This document shows positions 62,325 through 64,000 of a DNA stretch of 64,000 bases, one piece after another (the first letter of the stretch is position 1; each line of letters starts with the position of its first letter). The notes beneath the pieces are model-generated. The model had not been told where the DNA came from. It worked only from the letters and a program-made list of their open reading frames with translations, and searched no databases. The DNA is taken from NCBI GenBank assembly GCA_963930775.1, contig OZ005705.1:2108001-2172000 (forward strand), given 5' to 3'. A program made the position numbers and the translations under genes. Source of the DNA: Cliona cf. orientalis. Its lineage: Eukaryota > Porifera > Demospongiae > Clionaida > Clionaidae.

Positions 62325-64000
62325 AGGGGGGAGCGATATTCGAGGTATCAGTATCGCGTTTATACGCGAAAGAGCACCCAGGTAAGTTACTCACGCTAGC
62401 TTCATAATTTGAATAGTAACAGCAGCTACTATTGATTTCAGCCTTATTCAAGCACGGTTACCAATCCAGAGCAAGGGCGGCTGCGATACTTCACCATGTG
62501 TCGTCATAGATTATAATTGGGGAATATATAATCTATGGTGTCGTTGAGTGCAGCCCTATTAAGTGGGCGTGGCTACGATCACTAGCCATGTATGCTCGTT
62601 TATTTCTGCTGAAACGCTAGCTAGGCTTAGTTTTACAGCTGTTTAGTACGTTACTTATCGATTTTACATAGACTATTCGAAGTTCAGTCCTCATAAACCA
62701 GCCATTTGAGCTGCGTTTTCAAGGGCAGCTACACATGGGCACATATTCGAGTAATCACTAGACATTAGCAGGAAATTGAGCCCAAAGTGGGGGGTGGGCC
62801 GACATTCCGTAGTGGGCCCTCTTTCGCGAGGGTACAGTATATACAATGAAAAATATTTTTCAGACGATCATTTTTTTTATATAGTCCGTATCCTAACCTG
62901 GAGGGCATAAAGATGTGCTCTGCTACAAGTTCAGAAGGCCCATGATCGGTCAGAATTGCAGTACCGTGTGCACAAACAAATGTGGCCATAGAGATGCATT
63001 CTCGAATAAACGGCGGAAGTGCTGCGCATTTGGAAAGGCCCTGCTCAGCAGGCCACCGAGCCTCAAGCGAAGCGCTAGCGAGAGACGAGGTCTGTTCTTT
63101 GTCATAGTCTGGTGGTAAATTCGACCAGAGAGAGAACGTCACCATTGCAGTGGCGATAGCTGCTGCATCGAGGGGTGTGTTCTACGAAGCAATAGGTTCA
63201 AAGTTCGTGCTGCTGCATGCGCACTATTGGTTGACATACAGCTAGGGAGATAGATTTTCTCTGACTATGTGAGCTGACCGTCAATAATTTATGCATATTA
63301 GCCACATTATCCCATGATTGTTACATCAAACATACTTGTTGTATATACAAGTACCGTGTTTATGCTAATAAAATTCTAATTAGATTCGTGTTCTAGGACT
63401 TCCATAATGTAGACTGTGATGACTTTGATCAAAAAATCGTGCAAAAGTTAAAATCAAAATTGTATTAGAATAGACACGGTATGTCCATAAACTTGTTATC
63501 ATACATGGTAAAAGTAATAGCTATTAAATTTTAGCGTACCTCAGCATTTGATCCAGAGTCAAGGTCGCTAGCTGAGACATTGCCGATAGGTGTTCCAATC
63601 GGCTGATTCTCATAGATCATAAACTGATAATTGTTTGAATCGAATGTAGGTATGTTGTCATTGACATCGAGAATTTCAATGTTGACTGTAGCAGTGCCGG
63701 TCAGGGATGGATTGGAGCCTGGTTCACTGGCAAGAACTTCAAAGGTGTACGATTTCCTACAGCAATACATGCATGTAGTACCCAATTGAATTCGTCATAA
63801 TAATTAGCTATTCATAATACCACCAGTGACAGTAACAGAGTTTATTAATTTTACTATGCAGCTGCTTACGTTAGGCTCTCAAAATCTAGCCTGACACTAG
63901 GGCTTCTCAACAGAATCGTTCCGTCAGTTGGAAACACTGCAAATTCTCTGACGTCGGCTCTTGTAGTGTACTGGATCTCTTCAAGTCTATCACTGTCTGT
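34412..64000 (-). CDS. giant cadherin with TMEM132-like, cohesin- and dockerin-like modules; N-terminus outside window
   Basis: Single-pass adhesion receptor, by domain content. Exons, 5' to 3': 63870-64000 (enters from beyond the window), 63540-63756, 38136-62139, 37938-38067, 37831-37870, 37514-37745, 37126-37442, 36048-37055, 35733-35962, 35136-35654, 34968-35065, 34412-34890. All junctions are GT-AG, phases agree, and they give 9,134 residues. The 24,004-bp exon has no stop over 8,001 codons. Order: about 20 cadherin repeats; TMEM132-like unit 1; cohesin-dockerin cassette 1; 7 cadherin repeats; TMEM132-like 2 and cassette 2; 3 cadherin repeats; TMEM132-like 3 and cassette 3; 4 cadherin repeats; TMEM132-like 4; 2 cadherin-like repeats; membrane helix; about 200-residue tail. 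Cadherin repeats show LDRE/LDFE and DxNDNxP calcium-binding motifs. I know no named orthologue. It is not hedgling: no EGF, laminin-G or SH2 part is visible here. Ligand and partner are unknown. Confidence 0.93.
35136..36559 (-). other. membrane-proximal cadherin-like repeats and transmembrane helix
   Basis: The segment, spliced over three exons, holds a cadherin-like repeat (FELDRITGELRLNGPLDRET ... DANDNEP), a second degenerate one, then a roughly 110-residue N-glycosylation-rich module before the helix AVAVIVVLNSVIIIAVLLII (about 35145-35225). An SG-rich insert (36095-36225) includes EESSGFDSSGASSGD, acidic-flanked Ser-Gly pairs that resemble glycosaminoglycan attachment sites. Confidence 0.75.
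36560..38914 (-). other. TMEM132-like unit 4 (intron-split, no dockerin)
   Basis: It begins after cadherin block 4 with VTFNIGERGFLLGEPQRL and shows the TMEM132 N-terminal-domain signature GYCMVRVRLPDAWFA, then a cohesin-like strand region (NIYPNQNFSVEIYIVSP). Divergent Ig/BIG-like domains follow. The last part is carried by six small exons between 38067 and 36560. Unlike units 1-3 it leads straight into cadherin-like repeats without a cohesin-dockerin cassette. Confidence 0.65.
38915..40164 (-). other. cadherin block 4, four repeats
   Basis: Four cadherin repeats with linkers such as DLNDFPPEF, DINDNRPIF and DFNDNAPIF and internal LDFET, LDRET and LDRES motifs. The last repeat lacks a linker and runs into TMEM132-like unit 4, as the last repeat of each other block does. 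Confidence 0.88.
40165..40689 (-). other. post-dockerin domain 3 (unfamiliar)
   Basis: About 175 residues starting DCSLDIQAGF, with VYFILSHSEFQDE near residue 30 and ending in a Cys (RSDYC) just before cadherin block 4. It aligns by eye with the domains at 45205-45754 and 51820-52344. No known family recognised. Confidence 0.7.
40690..41354 (-). other. cohesin-like and dockerin-like cassette 3
   Basis: Cohesin-like part: GEIDLGRPVGIP, VNEVFSTDIRI, GAFHLVTTYDPSNL. Dockerin-like part (40695-40862): loops DFNDDEATDIAD and DANRDGVISVAD, each with Asp/Asn at positions 1, 3, 5 and 12 of a calcium loop. Between them lies ARRRRNASPRAPRQ (RRRR at 40909-40920), a possible furin site unique to this cassette. 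Confidence 0.8.
41355..44264 (-). other. TMEM132-like unit 3 plus extra Ig-like domains
   Basis: Starts at FDFTIDRPGAGFF after cadherin block 3. It has the NTD signature GICAAEIQVPSSWF (43805-43865), close to the vertebrate TMEM132 pattern LCVAELELPSSWF. A cohesin-like domain starts PSYPVYPDTNFIIWV. BIG-type domains follow, with LRIWCYSGSEIDL in place of the WYPxLPL motif of the other units, and then further Ig-like repeats. Confidence 0.8.
44265..45204 (-). other. cadherin block 3, three repeats
   Basis: Three repeats beginning PRFYPNVTTVEHPEDLDVG. Linkers are DVNDESPIF and PVNDNAPEC; the third repeat lacks a standard linker and passes into TMEM132-like unit 3. Confidence 0.88.
45205..45754 (-). 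other. post-dockerin domain 2 (unfamiliar)
   Basis: About 180 residues starting DCFLTISTTL, with LLYGLFHRERAF and near the end DPLRFFNQTF followed by Cys. The same landmarks appear in domain 1 (YYGIFHRDPLF; NPLVFFNNNI; Cys). Confidence 0.72.
45755..46459 (-). other. cohesin-like and dockerin-like cassette 2
   Basis: Cohesin-like part: GELDLGNPTGPP, LGEVFSVPVRM, GAFEIGVSYSSNLLEL. Dockerin-like part (45755-45915): loops DLNGDCVFNIND and DFNWDGICDDGD, with calcium-loop spacing and an extra Cys pair that could form a disulphide. Confidence 0.82.
46460..49479 (-). other. TMEM132-like unit 2 plus extra Ig-like domains
   Basis: The clearest TMEM132 match. NTD: AIVTLVLPLEWFTEA. Cohesin-like: APSYTLYADQVADIPVI. 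Then INDAVLSGTRK, the BIG1 strand TCTSTNNTILKVDSNCRQVY and YHVWYPELPLAEFTASD with FLSPIEGW. These correspond in order to vertebrate NTAVLTG, CRSSDEDVVKVSDRC and VWVPRLPLQIEVSD with QIKGW. BIG2 and BIG3 and about three further Ig-like domains follow. Confidence 0.88.
49480..51815 (-). other. cadherin block 2, seven repeats
   Basis: Seven repeats from FPPVIISGRPP to GETVPVEF. Linkers include DVNDNPPV, DANDLRPVF, DENDEIPQF, DVNDNAPVF and DINDTPPMF. The last two repeats have a degenerate linker (DDNRFPPAF), exactly as in the last repeats of block 1 (EQNRYPPVF). Confidence 0.9.
51820..52344 (-). other. post-dockerin domain 1 (unfamiliar)
   Basis: About 175 residues: starts DCVLTINVTL, then YYGIFHRDPLF, KTDIGFILVYG, and ends NPLVFFNNNI with a Cys just before cadherin block 2. 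It is predicted to be all-beta from its alternating hydrophobic pattern. Not recognised. Confidence 0.72.
52345..53080 (-). other. cohesin-like and dockerin-like cassette 1
   Basis: Cohesin-like part: GDIDVASQPPPYF, IGQTITVDLLANVDG, GAAELIAYYDSNSLDL. A Cys-rich linker follows (PCNSPPCSLSQC). Dockerin-like part (52350-52548): loops DANGDCIFSLAD and DANKNGINDPAD separated by a linker of about 30 residues. Each loop has the DxNxD...D spacing of type I dockerins, whose duplicated loop-helix units bind calcium. Confidence 0.85.
53081..55989 (-). other. TMEM132-like unit 1 plus extra Ig-like domains
   Basis: NTD 55989 to about 55460 with ATCVAEVSVPLDQFA. Cohesin-like about 55445-55000 (LPHLVLYPGDFYNITI). 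BIG1 about 54990-54700 with LNTAVLNGRR, CESSDSTVLKVEPDCSQVYL and FSVWYPTAPILTPD, then LSPIRGLYI. BIG2 and BIG3 extend to about 54005, followed by three or so more Ig-like domains. The domain order is that described for human TMEM132 proteins. Confidence 0.87.
62240..62837. mobile_element. 598-bp MITE with TA target duplication
   Basis: Ends are 25-bp inverted repeats: C(C/T)GTACCCTCGCGAAAGAGG with GCCCA following. The flanking TA is at 62238-62239 and 62838-62839, which fits a Tc1/mariner-type non-autonomous element. Inside are a 29-base G run (62296-62324) and a small hairpin around CATAGATTATA. No transposase frame. Confidence 0.8.
62296..62324. repeat. 29-base G homopolymer
   Basis: Uninterrupted G run inside the MITE, followed by GGGA-rich sequence. 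On the cadherin sense strand it is poly-C. Confidence 0.85.

Larger units (their letters stand above)
62140..63539. other. 1.4-kb cadherin intron
   Basis: The intron contains a 598-bp MITE (62240-62837) with a 29-base G run. The minus-strand open frame at 62765-63145 starts right of the element and has no recognisable domain. The rest is AT-rich. Confidence 0.6.
55990..64000 (-). other. cadherin block 1, at least 20 repeats
   Basis: About twenty repeats over three exons, continuing beyond the window. Linkers include DVNDNIPTF, DENDHAPIF, DENDNRPVF, DLNDNAPRF, DVNDNPPVF, DENDNPPIF and DVNDEAPVF. One repeat (58750-58880) carries an acidic and SGSGLGSG-containing insert. The intron 62140-63539 interrupts one repeat after SGSNAE. 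Confidence 0.92.

Noticed and set aside
62765-63145. Minus-strand frame of 126 codons in the cadherin intron
   Set aside because: It overlaps the MITE end, has no recognisable domain and lies in an intron whose flanking exons join in phase without it.
34412-64000. Identification as hedgling, Fat or Dachsous
   Set aside because: No EGF or laminin-G domains and no SH2 are seen in the membrane-proximal part, and the TMEM132-like and dockerin-like modules are foreign to those families. The N-terminus is not visible, so an N-terminal hedgehog-type domain cannot be ruled out.

Overview
This window looks like nuclear DNA from an early-branching animal, most likely a sponge. Genes are tightly packed on both strands and split by short introns with canonical GT-AG ends. 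The spacer DNA is AT-rich, full of microsatellites and small DNA-transposon derivatives. Every recognisable gene is an animal or holozoan one. The sponge assignment is an inference; no rRNA or mitochondrial marker is present.

Layout: (1) 668-13479 (-): most of a BRWD/PHIP-family WD40-bromodomain protein, 22 exons, with the bromodomains off the left edge. (2) 13572-14917 (-): DHDDS cis-prenyltransferase, 4 exons. (3) 15221-30367 (+): ARMC2-like armadillo protein, 14 exons, divergent from DHDDS. (4) 31313-32197 (-): TRABD, one coding exon. (5) 32652-34184 (+): PSMG1 proteasome assembly chaperone, 4 exons, divergent from TRABD. (6) 34412 to beyond 64000 (-): the last 12 exons of an enormous cadherin, about 9,134 residues inside the window and open at its N-terminus.

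The cadherin is the remarkable feature. One exon of 24,004 bp (38136-62139) encodes 8,001 residues without a break. The protein is built from supermodules: a run of cadherin repeats, then a region matching the complete TMEM132 extracellular architecture (N-terminal domain, cohesin-like fold, tandem Ig/BIG domains), then a second cohesin-like domain, a two-loop dockerin-like domain and an unfamiliar Cys-bounded domain. That series occurs three times. A fourth cadherin-TMEM132 unit without dockerin follows, spread over normal small exons. It leads to a few last cadherin repeats, one membrane helix and a cytoplasmic tail with two NPLY motifs. I do not recall a described protein joining cadherin, TMEM132 and cohesin/dockerin modules.

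The genes do not form one pathway. They cover chromatin reading (BRWD), dolichol synthesis (DHDDS), flagellar assembly (ARMC2), a TraB-domain membrane protein (TRABD), proteasome assembly (PSMG1) and adhesion. The BRWD and PSMG1 association recalls the adjacency of BRWD1 and PSMG1 on human chromosome 21 and may be old synteny. Intergenic distances are very short: 92 bp DHDDS-BRWD, 303 bp DHDDS-ARMC2, 454 bp TRABD-PSMG1 and 227 bp PSMG1-cadherin. Exon limits were worked out by hand from splice signals, reading phase and remembered family sequences; no alignment or transcript data were used.
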